A stretch of 33,369 bases of DNA from positions 1-33,369 of the forward strand of contig JAGXRB010000048.1 in NCBI GenBank assembly GCA_018336075.1, read 5' to 3'. The notes beneath the pieces are model-generated. The model did not search any database. It was not told the origin of the DNA and saw only the letters and a list, made by a program, of their open reading frames with translations. The stretch's first letter is position 1, and the number at the start of each line of letters is the position of its first letter. The position numbers were made by a program, and so were the translations under genes. The stretch is from Bacteroidota bacterium (GTDB lineage: Bacteria; Bacteroidota; Bacteroidia; Bacteroidales; F082). Positions 1-9,873 of the stretch are shown piece by piece.

Positions 1-1
1 A

Positions 2-640
2 GAATACAGAAAAGACGACTCAACAGGTTCTGGCGAAAGAGACGTCAGAAGATCTTCGTCGCCTGAAAGAAGTGCCCGCTATGGCGATCGTCCAAGAGAA
101 GAAAGTGGCTTCAAACCATACGGCGCCGGCCGCGACGACAGAGGTCCAAAAAGAGAATACAGAAAAGATGATACATCAGGTTCTGGCGAAAGAGACGCCA
201 GAAGATCTTCAGCGCCAGAAAGAGGTGGCCGTTTTGGCGATCGTCCGAGAGAAGAAGGCAGCTTCAAACCTTACGGCGCCGGTCGTGATGACAGAGGTCC
301 AAAAAGAGAATACAGAAAAGACGACACATCAGGTTCAGGCGAAAGAGACGTCAGAAGATCTTCAGTCCCGGAAAGAGGTGGCCGCTACGGCGATCGTCCA
401 AGAGAAGAAAGTGGTTTCAAACCATACGGCGCCGGTCGCGATGACAGAGGCCCAAAACGTGAATACAGAAAAGACGAAGGATCGGGTTCAGGCGAAAGAG
501 ATTCCAGAAGATCTTCAGCACCAGAAAGAGGTGGCCGTTTTGGCGATCGTCCGAGAGAAGAAAGTGGTTTCAAACCATCCGGCGCCGGTCGCGATGACAG
601 AGCTCCAAAAAGAGAATACAGAAAAGATTCAGAGCGTGAT
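2..640 (+). repeat. 153-bp tandem repeat (51 aa unit) inside the pseudouridine synthase extension
   Basis: GAATACAGAAAAGA recurs at 2, 155, 308, 461 and 614, exactly 153 bp apart. Confidence 0.9.
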
Positions 641-1447
641 GGCGGTGCAAAGTCTGCAGGCCGAACTTTTTCCAAAACCGGAGGGAAGTATTCCAAAGGT
701 GAAAAAGAAGCACCTCCGGTTCCAATTATGAAGGATATTATTCGCTTAAACAAATATCTGGCTGATGCCGGAATTTGCTCAAGACGCGAAGCCGATAAGC
801 TTATTCAGGCAGGAACAGTGACTGTCAACGGTGAAATTGTGACAGAACTTGGCACCAAAGTCAGCATCTTTGATAAGGTGATTTATGGCGGTCAGGCGCT
901 GAAACGTGAAAAACTTCGCTACGTATTGCTCAATAAACCAAAAGGTTATATTACAACTTCTGATGATCCTTTCGATAGGAAAACGGTAATGGAGCTGGTA
1001 GCAAATGCCTGTGAAGAACGCATATATCCTGTTGGCAGGCTCGATCGCAACACGCTGGGCCTATTGCTTTTAACCAATGATGGCGATCTCGCTAAAAGAC
1101 TTACGCACCCAAAACATGGTGTGAAAAAACTTTATCATGTTGAACTGGATAAACCTTTAACAAAGAACGACCTGTTGCGCATTGCAGATGGTCTCGAACT
1201 GGAAGATGGTCTTATTCAGGTTGATGCTGTTTCTTATGTGGAAGCAGCTGAAAGTAAAAAGGAAATAGGAATACAGATTCATTCAGGTAAAAACCATATC
1301 GTACGCCGCATATTTGAACACCTTGGCTATAAAGTTGAGAAACTGGATCGTGTCGATTTTGCAAACCTTACGAAGTATAATCTTCCAAGAGGAAGGTGGC
1401 GTCATCTTACTCCACAAGAAATCACTTTGCTTCAAAGGATAAAGTAG
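2..1447 (+). CDS. RsuA/RluB-family 23S/16S rRNA pseudouridine synthase with long repetitive basic N-terminal extension (5' end outside window)
   Basis: ORF 728..1447 has S4-like start (IRLNKYLADAGICSRREADKLI) and the GRLDRNTLGLLLLTNDG catalytic motif. The same frame stays open upstream to base 2 and reads EYRKDDSTGSGERDVRRSS...RPREESGFKPYGAGRDDRGPKREYRKD..., so the ATG at 728 is probably internal. Confidence 0.88.
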   Translation, partial: EYRKDDSTGSGERDVRRSSSPERSARYGDRPREESGFKPYGAGRDDRGPKREYRKDDTSGSGERDARRSSAPERGGRFGDRPREEGSFKPYGAGRDDRGPKREYRKDDTSGSGERDVRRSSVPERGGRYGDRPREESGFKPYGAGRDDRGPKREYRKDEGSGSGERDSRRSSAPERGGRFGDRPREESGFKPSGAGRDDRAPKREYRKDSERDGGAKSAGRTFSKTGGKYSKGEKEAPPVPIMKDIIRLNKYLADAGICSRREADKLIQAGTVTVNGEIVTELGTKVSIFDKVIYGGQALKREKLRYVLLNKPKGYITTSDDPFDRKTVMELVANACEERIYPVGRLDRNTLGLLLLTNDGDLAKRLTHPKHGVKKLYHVELDKPLTKNDLLRIADGLELEDGLIQVDAVSYVEAAESKKEIGIQIHSGKNHIVRRIFEHLGYKVEKLDRVDFANLTKYNLPRGRWRHLTPQEITLLQRIK

Positions 1448-1493
1448 TCCAGAAACCAATTTTCGGGCTACATTGAATATCAGTTGAAATAAA

Positions 1494-1549
1494 AACTCAG
1501 GGCAAAAAGTGAATGTAGTATTTTACATCACTTTTTGCCCTGAGCTTTT
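1494..1549. terminator. Bidirectional rho-independent-like terminator between convergent genes
   Basis: CTCAGGGCAAAAAGTGA ... TCACTTTTTGCCCTGAG perfect 17-bp arms flanked by A-run and T-run. Confidence 0.85.
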
Positions 1550-1572
1550 TACTATAGTTTTCTTTAGAAGCT

Positions 1573-3828
1573 TTATAGCGCTTCTGTGCGCACAGGCTTT
1601 GGTTCAGCTTTGCGGATCGTCAGCTCGTCGATCAGATTGGTAGCACCGGCAAACTTATCAATGATAAACAAAACGTAGCGGATATCAACATTGATGGTGC
1701 GCTGAAGGTCGGTTTCAAATGCAATATCACCGCTCATTGCTTCCCAGTTGCCATCGAAAGCAATTCCAATAAGTTCTCCTTTACCATTGATGACAGGGCT
1801 TCCGGAGTTGCCGCCTGTAATGTCGTTGGTGCTGAGAAAACATACGATCAATTCATCATCTGCGCCATAAGGTCCGAAATCACGTTTTTCAATAAGCTCT
1901 TTCAGTTTGGCAGGAACAATAAATTCATCATTGGTTGGGTCTTCTTTTTCAAGAATTCCATGCATTGTCGTTACATAATTGTAATGAACGGCGTCAGCAG
2001 GAAAATAGTCCTTTACACTTCCATAGCTCATACGCATGGTAGAATTGGCGTCCGGATAAAATACCTTATCAGGATTCATTTCTCTTAATCCTTTCACAAA
2101 AAGCCTTTTAGCTTCAGTGAGCGATGATTGTGCGGCACGAAAACCACCGGCTACTTCCATTGTTTTAGATAAAAATCCATCAGCAAGCTGTATTGCCGGA
2201 TCATTATTTAGTGTTTTGAGGTTTGGTGCATTCAGAAATGCGTTTACGCTTGCTTCACTGGTAAAGATTGATCTTTTGAAAACATCTTCTGCCAGGGCAT
2301 CAAAATTGCCCTTGTGCTTTTTGTACATCTCTGCTACAACAGCCGGCTGCATGCCAACGGTTGTGTTTTTGTAATACATGTTTAACAACTCAGAAAGAAC
2401 TTTTTGATCTGCCGGGGCATGATAATTTTTGAAATTGTCAGCAACACCTTCACGAAGACTTTCAATGGCTTTGGCAAGCTGATCTTTGCGGTCGCTCTGC
2501 ATTTTTTTAGCCATGTCCTTGTCTTTAGGAAGATCTTTTTTATCAATAGGTTTCATAAGTTCTTTCAAGCTGCTGAAATTCATTGCGTAACCAACGATTT
2601 CGGCACCGCCCATGCCAGCCAGATTGGTGTAGAGCAGCGGTTCAATTGTTTCGCCCATAGCGCTGTAACCTGATTCCATAGTTGACAGCACTTCGCCATA
2701 TTCTTGTTTGCGTGCTTCATCCGCATTCACCCATTCAGTAAAAGTGGTTTCAAGCATTTGTTTTTTGCCATGCACATCAAGTCTTTTAAGGCCGCGAGTC
2801 TGTCCAATGAGGTATTTCCAGGTGTTGGCAACACTGGCATGTTTTGAAGCATATTGGATTTTTACCTTTTGATCCTCATCCATAAACTCTTTCCATGTCT
2901 CAAGTTTTTTGCCAAAGAGCTCGATGATGGACGGATATTGCTCTTCAAGATTAAAATCAACGCCGAAAGAAGTTAAATAGCGATCGGTGGAACCAGGAAA
3001 TCCCCAGATCATTGAGAAGTCACCTTTCTGAACGCCATCAAGGCTAACAGGCAAGTGGTGCTTTGGTTTCAGAGGAATGTTTTCCGGACTGTAATCGGCA
3101 GGTGATCCATCAGGCGCTGTGTAAACTCTCAAAATTGCAAAATCTCCGGTATGTCGTGGCCACATCCAGTTGTCGGTGTCACCACCAAATTTTCCGATGG
3201 ATGAAGGAGGCGCTCCAACAAGTCTTACATCGCGATAGACAACATAGAGAAACAGATAGTATTCATTGCCTTCAAAGAAACTTTTTACCACAGCATGGTA
3301 TTTACCGTCTTCATTGTAGGTTTTACGGAGTTCGGCTGTTTTTTTGCGAATGGCTGCACTGCGCTCTTCCTGTGTCATGCTATCAGCTACAACTGAAAAC
3401 ACACTATCAGTGATGTCAGCCATGCTGATAAGAAATGATGCTGTTGTGCCTTCATTAGGCAGTTCTTCTTTCATGTTCATGGCCCAAAAACCGTTGGCGA
3501 GATAGTCGTTTTCGACAGAACTGTGTTTTTGAATCATGTCGTAGGCACAATGATGGTTTGTGAACATAAGACCTTGGTCAGAAACAATTTCACCTGTGCA
3601 AAAATATCCGTTTGGCGTTGGGCTGTTTGATAAACCAACTATTGCATCTTTGATGCTCGAGTTATTGATGCTGTAGATTTCTTCTGCAGTCAGTTTAAGA
3701 CCGGCCTTCTGCATGTCGGTATAATTCAGTCGCTCAACAAACATGGGCAACCACATACCTTCGTCGGCATAAACTTTCACCGACATGGATGTCAGGATAA
3801 ATGCCAGAATGAATAACAATTTTTTCAT
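1573..3828 (-). CDS. S46 family dipeptidyl peptidase (DPP7/DPP11-type), secreted
   Basis: Signal peptide, DEGMWLP start of mature protein, TNHHCAYD histidine region, TGGNSGSPV serine motif. FDGNWEAM downstream has Gly where DPP11 is expected to carry Arg, hinting at a DPP7-like specificity. Confidence 0.9.
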   Translation of the reverse strand: MKKLLFILAFILTSMSVKVYADEGMWLPMFVERLNYTDMQKAGLKLTAEEIYSINNSSIKDAIVGLSNSPTPNGYFCTGEIVSDQGLMFTNHHCAYDMIQKHSSVENDYLANGFWAMNMKEELPNEGTTASFLISMADITDSVFSVVADSMTQEERSAAIRKKTAELRKTYNEDGKYHAVVKSFFEGNEYYLFLYVVYRDVRLVGAPPSSIGKFGGDTDNWMWPRHTGDFAILRVYTAPDGSPADYSPENIPLKPKHHLPVSLDGVQKGDFSMIWGFPGSTDRYLTSFGVDFNLEEQYPSIIELFGKKLETWKEFMDEDQKVKIQYASKHASVANTWKYLIGQTRGLKRLDVHGKKQMLETTFTEWVNADEARKQEYGEVLSTMESGYSAMGETIEPLLYTNLAGMGGAEIVGYAMNFSSLKELMKPIDKKDLPKDKDMAKKMQSDRKDQLAKAIESLREGVADNFKNYHAPADQKVLSELLNMYYKNTTVGMQPAVVAEMYKKHKGNFDALAEDVFKRSIFTSEASVNAFLNAPNLKTLNNDPAIQLADGFLSKTMEVAGGFRAAQSSLTEAKRLFVKGLREMNPDKVFYPDANSTMRMSYGSVKDYFPADAVHYNYVTTMHGILEKEDPTNDEFIVPAKLKELIEKRDFGPYGADDELIVCFLSTNDITGGNSGSPVINGKGELIGIAFDGNWEAMSGDIAFETDLQRTINVDIRYVLFIIDKFAGATNLIDELTIRKAEPKPVRTEAL

Positions 3829-3979
3829 AAATGATTTACTATTAGTTATTTGATAAAAGTTTTTATCTCACATATTTAATACCAAAAAGTGCAACAGCTT
3901 GAAAACAAAAGCCATGTTAGGTCTAACGATTGGCCAGGCTTGTTCGCTTAAGAACACGGAGCTGTGCGAAAACGAACAA

Positions 3980-5626
3980 TTATTTCAAACCAAGCATTTG
4001 TGGTCCCATTTCAAAATAAATGTCAACCGGAATTCCTTTTTCTGTTATGCGGTCCAGATCGGCCTGTAGTTGAGGTTTGACAACACCTTCAGAAGATATC
4101 CATTCCTTCACCATTTCATAGTCTCCATTGCCCTGAGCCATGAGGATTTTTCCGGTAAGCTTTCTGCTTGCCTCCATCATTTTTTCCATGTCAATGGCAT
4201 AAGTACCATCTTCACTTCTGCTGAATGCGCCTTCCTCAAGGAAATAATTAAAAGTCATCATATTGGCTTTTCCATGTGCGCTTGCAGCACCAAAACGCAC
4301 TGATCGGAAGAATCCTGCCATAAAAGTCACATAATTATCCATGAGTTCGGTGTCGCGGAATTCGCCCATCTCATGAAGTTTTGTAACTAGAAAAAGACCC
4401 AGAATGTCGGCTTTGGCCTCTTCAAGCGGGGAATATTGTTCACGCAGGGCTTTGCGTACTGTTGAAGTTCCGTCGATGGTGTTTTTAATACCCATTCCGT
4501 GTGCCACTTCATGAAACATTGTGTTACTGAAAAATGCATCAAAAGTGATATGTTTTCTTTGTTCAGGGGCGATCAATTCTGTTGAAATAGGCACCAGAAT
4601 GTTATCAAACTTGGCTTTCATAGAGTTTTTCAACTGCAGTTTGCGTGAGCCTTTTTCCAGATGCACTTTCTCATCATTTGGCAGGTTGATAGCAATGGTT
4701 TTGCCGGCCATATTGCAATCGCCTGCATAAAACACTACATCGTATGCATTGAGGTCGGCATCTGAACCGGGTACTTCTTTCTTGTAGTTTTCTTCTACCG
4801 GAAGTTGTTTTTGCAGATCGGGAAGAAACTTGGCATAGTGGGAAAGTCTGTCGCTCCATGCGATATCTTTAATAAGAATGAAAGCTTCATGGGCTGCTTT
4901 ATAACCAAAAAGACCATCTACATAATTTTCGATTGGCCCGATAACCAGATCAACATTGTTGTTGCGTACATCCATCCACGCCATATCGCTTTCAAGATAG
5001 TCATCAGTGCGAAGTGCTTTGGCACGTAATTTAAGATAGCTCGCAAACTCTGCATCACCTGCAAGTTCGGAAGCTTGTTCAAGCAATAAAGCGGCTTCTT
5101 CAATCTGTGCTGCATAAACTTCGTGATACCAGACTGATTTCAAATTGCCCTCATCATCGCGTACGATGAGTGTATAAAGGCTGGTTTTATTTGGGTCTTC
5201 AAAAGCTTCGAATTCTTCTTTGGTCATATCAACCGGATAAAACTGTGCTCCTGGAGGCATTGTGCCGAATCCTTCCAGAAATGGTTTTTGGTTGTCAAGT
5301 TGGTCCCATGGGCCATAATTGATTTCTGCAAATTTACGGGCTTTTGGATCTTCAATTTTTGACAGGAATGCATCTTTTGGACCAATATTTTGTGTCCAGA
5401 AAATATCATCCATGATAGTAGCCGCCTTAAACAGCAAGCTTAGCATTTCTTTTTCATTGGCGCTTAAGTGCGAGATGTCAGCAGTAAGCGAAACCTGCAC
5501 ATACTTATTCAATAAAATGTCCATAGGATCAGTTTTTGTTTCTTCTTTTTGAGTTCCTGATGTACAGGCAGCCATTGTGATCATGCCGGCTAAGATCAAA
5601 AAGAGTTTGAATGTCTTCTTTACCAT
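3980..5626 (-). CDS. Putative zinc metallopeptidase lipoprotein, M49 (DPP III)-like
   Basis: MVKKTFKLFLILAGMITMAACTSG lipobox supports a start at 5626 rather than 5716. HEVAHGMG ... EEAKAD metal-binding motif. Confidence 0.7.
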   Translation of the reverse strand: MVKKTFKLFLILAGMITMAACTSGTQKEETKTDPMDILLNKYVQVSLTADISHLSANEKEMLSLLFKAATIMDDIFWTQNIGPKDAFLSKIEDPKARKFAEINYGPWDQLDNQKPFLEGFGTMPPGAQFYPVDMTKEEFEAFEDPNKTSLYTLIVRDDEGNLKSVWYHEVYAAQIEEAALLLEQASELAGDAEFASYLKLRAKALRTDDYLESDMAWMDVRNNNVDLVIGPIENYVDGLFGYKAAHEAFILIKDIAWSDRLSHYAKFLPDLQKQLPVEENYKKEVPGSDADLNAYDVVFYAGDCNMAGKTIAINLPNDEKVHLEKGSRKLQLKNSMKAKFDNILVPISTELIAPEQRKHITFDAFFSNTMFHEVAHGMGIKNTIDGTSTVRKALREQYSPLEEAKADILGLFLVTKLHEMGEFRDTELMDNYVTFMAGFFRSVRFGAASAHGKANMMTFNYFLEEGAFSRSEDGTYAIDMEKMMEASRKLTGKILMAQGNGDYEMVKEWISSEGVVKPQLQADLDRITEKGIPVDIYFEMGPQMLGLK

Positions 5627-5747
5627 TGTGTTATAGTTTTTGGGTTTACCCGACAAATGTAATGCTATTCTGTAAGAATCAGCGCTTTCGTTGTGAAAAA
5701 AGTAACAGGAGGGCACATTATAATTATGCCAATTTAAGCTTATTCAA

Positions 5748-5781
5748 TAAAAAAGCCCTGCCGTTTCGGGCAAGGCTTTTG
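5748..5781 (-). terminator. Rho-independent terminator
   Basis: On the minus strand AAAAGCCTTGCCCGAAACGGCAGGGCTTTTTT: GC-rich stem followed by T-run, just downstream of the 5810..6736 gene. Confidence 0.8.
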
Positions 5782-5809
5782 GGGCAAAGGGCTTCAAAAG
5801 GCAGATGGA

Positions 5810-6736
5810 TCAACTGCCGGAAGCCAGCTTCTTAAGCTTGAAGTTCCACACAACATGGTCGTTCAGGCCCAGTTCAAAAGAAGCGATTTCAGGCACTTCA
5901 TAGCCTGGCGCATGACAGCTCAGGGTGATATGTCCTGCCGGCAGTTCGTCAAACAGAAAATCGCCATCCGCATCCGTGGTGACAGACCATCCTTGCTCGA
6001 TGATTTTGACCAAGGCACCGGCTACCGGCAGACCTGTGGTTGTATCGCTCACAGTGCCAGTTATATCGGAAGTCATGTTGTTACCTGATTTGGAGCTGGC
6101 ACGTTTCACCCTGCGCAAACGCTGGAAGTTTTTTGCCAGCACCTGGTTTTCGGGAGCATTGAAGCGAACAAACTGGTCGAGTTCAAAACGCAGGATGGTG
6201 TTGCACTCTTTGATGAGGGTGTTCACGGCATCGCGTTCGGCACGTCGGACATCCAACTGGTTCTGGGTAGTGTTGAAAGCCTGTTGATAGCCGGCAAGCA
6301 TTTCTTCAAAACCATCCATGAAGCTGCTGTCGAGACCAAGCGCTTGAGCAGCAGCCATCTGCGAATTTATCAGGCTAAGTTCATCGTGCGCCACCTGAAG
6401 CATCATTTTGGCCGAAGTCGTGTTGATCATTTTCTTGTACCTGGTGAAGGCGGCCAACATCGCGCTGTTTTGGGTGCCTTTAGCCAGCATGATACCAAAT
6501 TCAGTCATCCGCTTAAGCTGGTTTTGAAGGTTTTCACGTTGCGACTTGCGCTCGGCATAAAAGCTGTTCACAGGGCGCACAAGGTTGTTGAGACGGTTGG
6601 AGAGTTCGAGCGATTTGCTGTAGAAACGGTCTCTGAACGCGATGGCGTTCGGTTTTCCATCGAAGGTGCTGCTGTGATTTTCGAGCACTCGTTTGATGGC
6701 ATTGAATTTCTGAATAATAGTGATTTCTCTGGTCAT
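5810..6736 (-). CDS. Carboxypeptidase regulatory-like (CarboxypepD_reg) domain-containing protein
   Basis: C-terminal GTVSDTTTGLPVAGALVKIIEQGWSVTTDADGDFLFDELPAGHITLSCHAPGYE typical beta-sandwich regulatory domain; helical N-terminal part unassigned. Confidence 0.75.
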   Translation of the reverse strand: MTREITIIQKFNAIKRVLENHSSTFDGKPNAIAFRDRFYSKSLELSNRLNNLVRPVNSFYAERKSQRENLQNQLKRMTEFGIMLAKGTQNSAMLAAFTRYKKMINTTSAKMMLQVAHDELSLINSQMAAAQALGLDSSFMDGFEEMLAGYQQAFNTTQNQLDVRRAERDAVNTLIKECNTILRFELDQFVRFNAPENQVLAKNFQRLRRVKRASSKSGNNMTSDITGTVSDTTTGLPVAGALVKIIEQGWSVTTDADGDFLFDELPAGHITLSCHAPGYEVPEIASFELGLNDHVVWNFKLKKLASGS

Positions 6737-6747
6737 TGTAAAAAGTA

Positions 6748-7065
6748 TTATGAAGTAATTGAAAAGTATAATGAAGTAAATAAAAATTTTAGCGACGAAA
6801 TAGTCCTTCCCGGAGGGGCATTGCTCCCGGCGATGGTGTGAAACCTGATCTGCTGGAGCTTGCGCAGGTCGATGGTGAATGCGTAAATTTCACCAATTCC
6901 CAATGGTGGTGGTATGAAACGCCGGCCGGCTACCCTGACCAACAACCACAGTGTTTTAATTTTATGCCATGTCAGTGGATTGGCGTGCCGGACCTTTTTT
7001 GTTTCTGTCAGCCGCTCCCCGAACTTACGGGCAAGCTGCTCTATCATGTGAAGGAATGTTGTCAT
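6748..7065 (-). CDS. Small hypothetical protein, upstream partner of 5810..6736
   Basis: Only a 105 aa ORF; supported mainly by position and by the promoter-like motif just upstream. Confidence 0.3.
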   Translation of the reverse strand: MTTFLHMIEQLARKFGERLTETKKVRHANPLTWHKIKTLWLLVRVAGRRFIPPPLGIGEIYAFTIDLRKLQQIRFHTIAGSNAPPGRTISSLKFLFTSLYFSITS

Positions 7066-7091
7066 ATTTTTATTCTTTAACTTCTACTTAT

Positions 7092-7109
7092 TAGGCAAAA
7101 CCGTGACAA
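7092..7109 (-). promoter_or_regulatory. Promoter-like motif TTGTCACGGTTTTGCCTA (copy A)
   Basis: Identical 18-mer on the opposite strand at 30642..30659; both lie about 25-30 bp upstream of a candidate start codon. Confidence 0.55.
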
Positions 7110-7301
7110 AAGTGTAAAGTGCTGGTATATATGTTTTTATGTTGATTGGTTTAGAGGCTTTTGGCCATTAGCTGCTAGCTTTTGGCTGGATTGTTGAAAA
7201 TTCGGAAGATTTGGCTACGGAGAAATCGCCGGAAAAAATGCGATTTGGGCAGTTGAGGAAGTGTGAGAACAGGGTAGAATTTGACTTATATACCCTCAGG
7301 G

Positions 7302-7652
7302 CACAAAAAGAATGCGTCCGCACACAAAAAGAATGCGTCCGCAAGGTTGAAGAACGCGTCAGCATACAAAAAGAATGCGTCCGTAAGGTTGGAGAAGACG
7401 TCCGCAAACAAAAAGAATGCGTCTGCACACAAAAAGAATGCGTCTGTAAGGTTGGAGAACGCGTCTGTATACAAAAAGAACGCGTCCGTAAGGTTGGAGA
7501 ACGCGTCAGCATACAAAAAGAATGCGTCCGCACGGTTGGAGAACGCGTCTGCATACAAAAAGAATGCGTCTGCATACAAAAAGAATGCGTCCGTAAGGTT
7601 GGAGAACGCGTCAGCAAACAAAAAGAATGCGTCTGCAAGGTTGGAGAAGGTC
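7302..7652. repeat. 21-bp tandem repeat array, about 17 units of two alternating subtypes
   Basis: Units like CACACAAAAAGAATGCGTCCG (A) and CAAGGTTGGAGAACGCGTCAG (B); in one frame read as heptads TQKECVR / KVGERVS. Confidence 0.9.
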
Positions 7653-7753
7653 TTTCGGAGGACGGAGGTCAGAGATCAGAGGACGGAGGTCAGTAGTCAG
7701 TCATAGATCAGTGGTCTGATAGTCAGTAAATTCACAACCTCAGTTACGAATTA

Positions 7754-7833
7754 CGAATCACCGATCACCGATCACCGATCACCAATCACCGTTCACAGAT
7801 TACCAATCACAAATCACCGATCACCAATCACGA
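7754..7833. repeat. 7-bp microsatellite-like array (GATCACC/AATCACC)
   Basis: CGAATCACCGATCACCGATCACCGATCACCAATCACCGTTCACAG...AATCACCGATCACCAATCACG. Confidence 0.85.
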
Positions 7834-8373
7834 TATAGTCACACTGCCAAAAAGATAGATCTCCCAAAGCTTTGAAGATTTCCGAAAATAATAAAACAAA
7901 AGTGTTGGTTAATAAAAAGTTGTTCTATAATTTTACAGCAAATACCGGAAGGGATGAATGTGATAGGCTATTGATGGTTGTTTTGCCTCACAGCAGCTTC
8001 ATTCTGAAGGATTGATCAATTCATGACCCTGAATCCCAGCCGTTATAGTGGGCATGAAGTGATTTTTAAGGGCTGCTTGCACATATTATTAAAGGAAACC
8101 GGGAGGCTGAGAGCCCGGAAAAGGAAGAATTAAAGGGCTATGGTGGATACTGAAAAGTGTCTGTGTGGCTCTTTTGGTGTTTTTTAGTGATTGTGGTTTT
8201 AAAATGATAATGATATGAAGATATTGAATAGTAAGAAGAAAATTGAAGCTGTGATTTCGCTAACTTGCGGATATCTACGCATAAGTGGCGAGATATACGC
8301 AAAAGAGTGGCGTTTAGCGGCTAGTTGTGTGTAATTTTAAAAGACAGTTACTAACAATCAAACTAACATAAAA

Positions 8374-9681
8374 TTGAAATCAACACTTGACTTATATTCA
8401 TTAAATGAGGAACATTCCAGAGAATTAATATCAAAATTCTGTCGCTTGAATATGTGGAAATATCGTAAGATGGAATGGGATAATGATATTGACGGAGAAA
8501 TTGAGATATTTGATAAATCCAGACAGACAACTGCCAAATTTATTAAAGTCCAGCTTAAAACTATTGACAATCCTGACTCAATAGCTGAGCGGGAGGATTT
8601 TTTAATATTTGATGCAGACATAAAATTCTTAAACTTTTGTGATGTCTGTGATATTCCTGTGATTTTGATTGTTTTTAATATCAAAAATGAAATAGGTTAT
8701 TATTTATTTGTACAGCAATACATTTACGAGAAACTTGATATTGATAATCCAAAATGGAGAAATAATTCAGCCAGTGTACGATTAAAAATTCCTTTTTCTA
8801 ATTCTTTATCTGCTAAGACTTCAATCAATGATTTTGAGAAAATTGCCTTTAATGGTATAAATATTACTACACAATTACGAAAAACAGAAACATACAAAAA
8901 ATACTTCTCCGTACTAAGTCAATATGACAATTCTCACGGAACCGCTCTAAGAACTTCTGTTAAGATTCTAATCGAAAAATCATTTTCAACATCTAAAGAA
9001 GCACTGCGGATTTTAATACCTAAATTAAATTCGCACTTCATTGATAATGTGTATCTAAGTAATGAAATAAGAAAAAGACATTTCAAGGACTTAAAATGTC
9101 AAGTAATATTTATGGGGCTTTATGATAGTTTGGAACAAGCAAATAATGGACTTCCTGTTTGTAATACTTTATGGATAGACGACAGATTACCGCAAAATGA
9201 CAGACCTTTAGATTCTAAATCAAATGAAATTTTTAATGATATACATATTGATTGGCAAGATAATAATGATACTTTTTCGGATTTTATTGTAGAGAATCAG
9301 GTTGGAAAAGGGACGTACGTTTCACATCTAGATAATGCATTTAATCAATTATTTGAATTATTTGAAAATGTCAAAACAATTTTCATCAATTATCAACAAG
9401 GTAGATTTGATTATCATAAACTAATTAAAAAATTGAAGAAATATGACAATAAGCTAGAAAGCTTAAATGGTATATTTCATAATTTCGGTTTTCCTCCAAA
9501 TGAGTGTAAAGATATTGATGTTCAAATTAATAGCTTGATTTGCCTTTTAGATAATATTCGGATTGTAATTTCTGATACAACAAGAAGTCAGGATAATATA
9601 ATAGCATGTATAAATATGTATATTAACAGTATTGAAGAAACTCTTCCTGAATATAGATATGAACGAAAAAAAATCAAATAA
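8374..9681 (+). CDS. DUF4365-like domain protein (TTG start), putative defence-associated
   Basis: N-terminal DNDIDGEIEIFDKSRQTTAKFIKVQLKTID ... DIPVILIVFNIKNEIGYYLFVQ resembles the DUF4365 nuclease-like core. Confidence 0.6.
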   Translation: MKSTLDLYSLNEEHSRELISKFCRLNMWKYRKMEWDNDIDGEIEIFDKSRQTTAKFIKVQLKTIDNPDSIAEREDFLIFDADIKFLNFCDVCDIPVILIVFNIKNEIGYYLFVQQYIYEKLDIDNPKWRNNSASVRLKIPFSNSLSAKTSINDFEKIAFNGINITTQLRKTETYKKYFSVLSQYDNSHGTALRTSVKILIEKSFSTSKEALRILIPKLNSHFIDNVYLSNEIRKRHFKDLKCQVIFMGLYDSLEQANNGLPVCNTLWIDDRLPQNDRPLDSKSNEIFNDIHIDWQDNNDTFSDFIVENQVGKGTYVSHLDNAFNQLFELFENVKTIFINYQQGRFDYHKLIKKLKKYDNKLESLNGIFHNFGFPPNECKDIDVQINSLICLLDNIRIVISDTTRSQDNIIACINMYINSIEETLPEYRYERKKIK

Positions 9682-9685
9682 AAAC

Positions 9686-9826
9686 TACACACAACAGCAA
9701 AATATATGTCAAATGCCGTTTTTCGCACGGATTATGTAACCAAGTGCGCCGCTTCAACCTCGGTGCATTTCGACAGGAAAGAAGCCCGCAATCGGCAACT
9801 GCATATATTTGCGGAACGTTGGCTGC
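9686..9826 (+). other. attC-like recombination site 1
   Basis: TACACACAAC core, then CAGCAAAATATATGTCAAATGCCG ... CGGTGCATTTCGACA ... TGCATATATTTGCGGAACGTTGGCTGC; imperfect hairpin ending in CGTT. 5' core is complementary to GTTGTGTGTA at 8324..8333. Confidence 0.6.
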
Positions 9827-9873
9827 AAGGCTGAGTAAGAGCTTCATTTAGAAAATAATTAATTTTAGAAATA

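Noticed and set aside
72-731. 219-aa ORF and its antisense partners (79..267, 385..753)
   Set aside because: Frame-shifted readings of the 153-bp repeat; the synthase frame explains the region.
6284-6841. 185-aa plus-strand ORF
   Set aside because: Antisense to the better supported 5810..6736 gene; no recognisable family.
7302-7652. CRISPR array
   Set aside because: Units are contiguous 21-mers with no unique spacers and no cas genes.
7211-7706. Overlapping 161-, 141-, 156- and 111-aa ORFs in the 21-bp array
   Set aside because: Multiple frames on both strands are open simply because the unit is 21 bp and stop-free; no frame is favoured.
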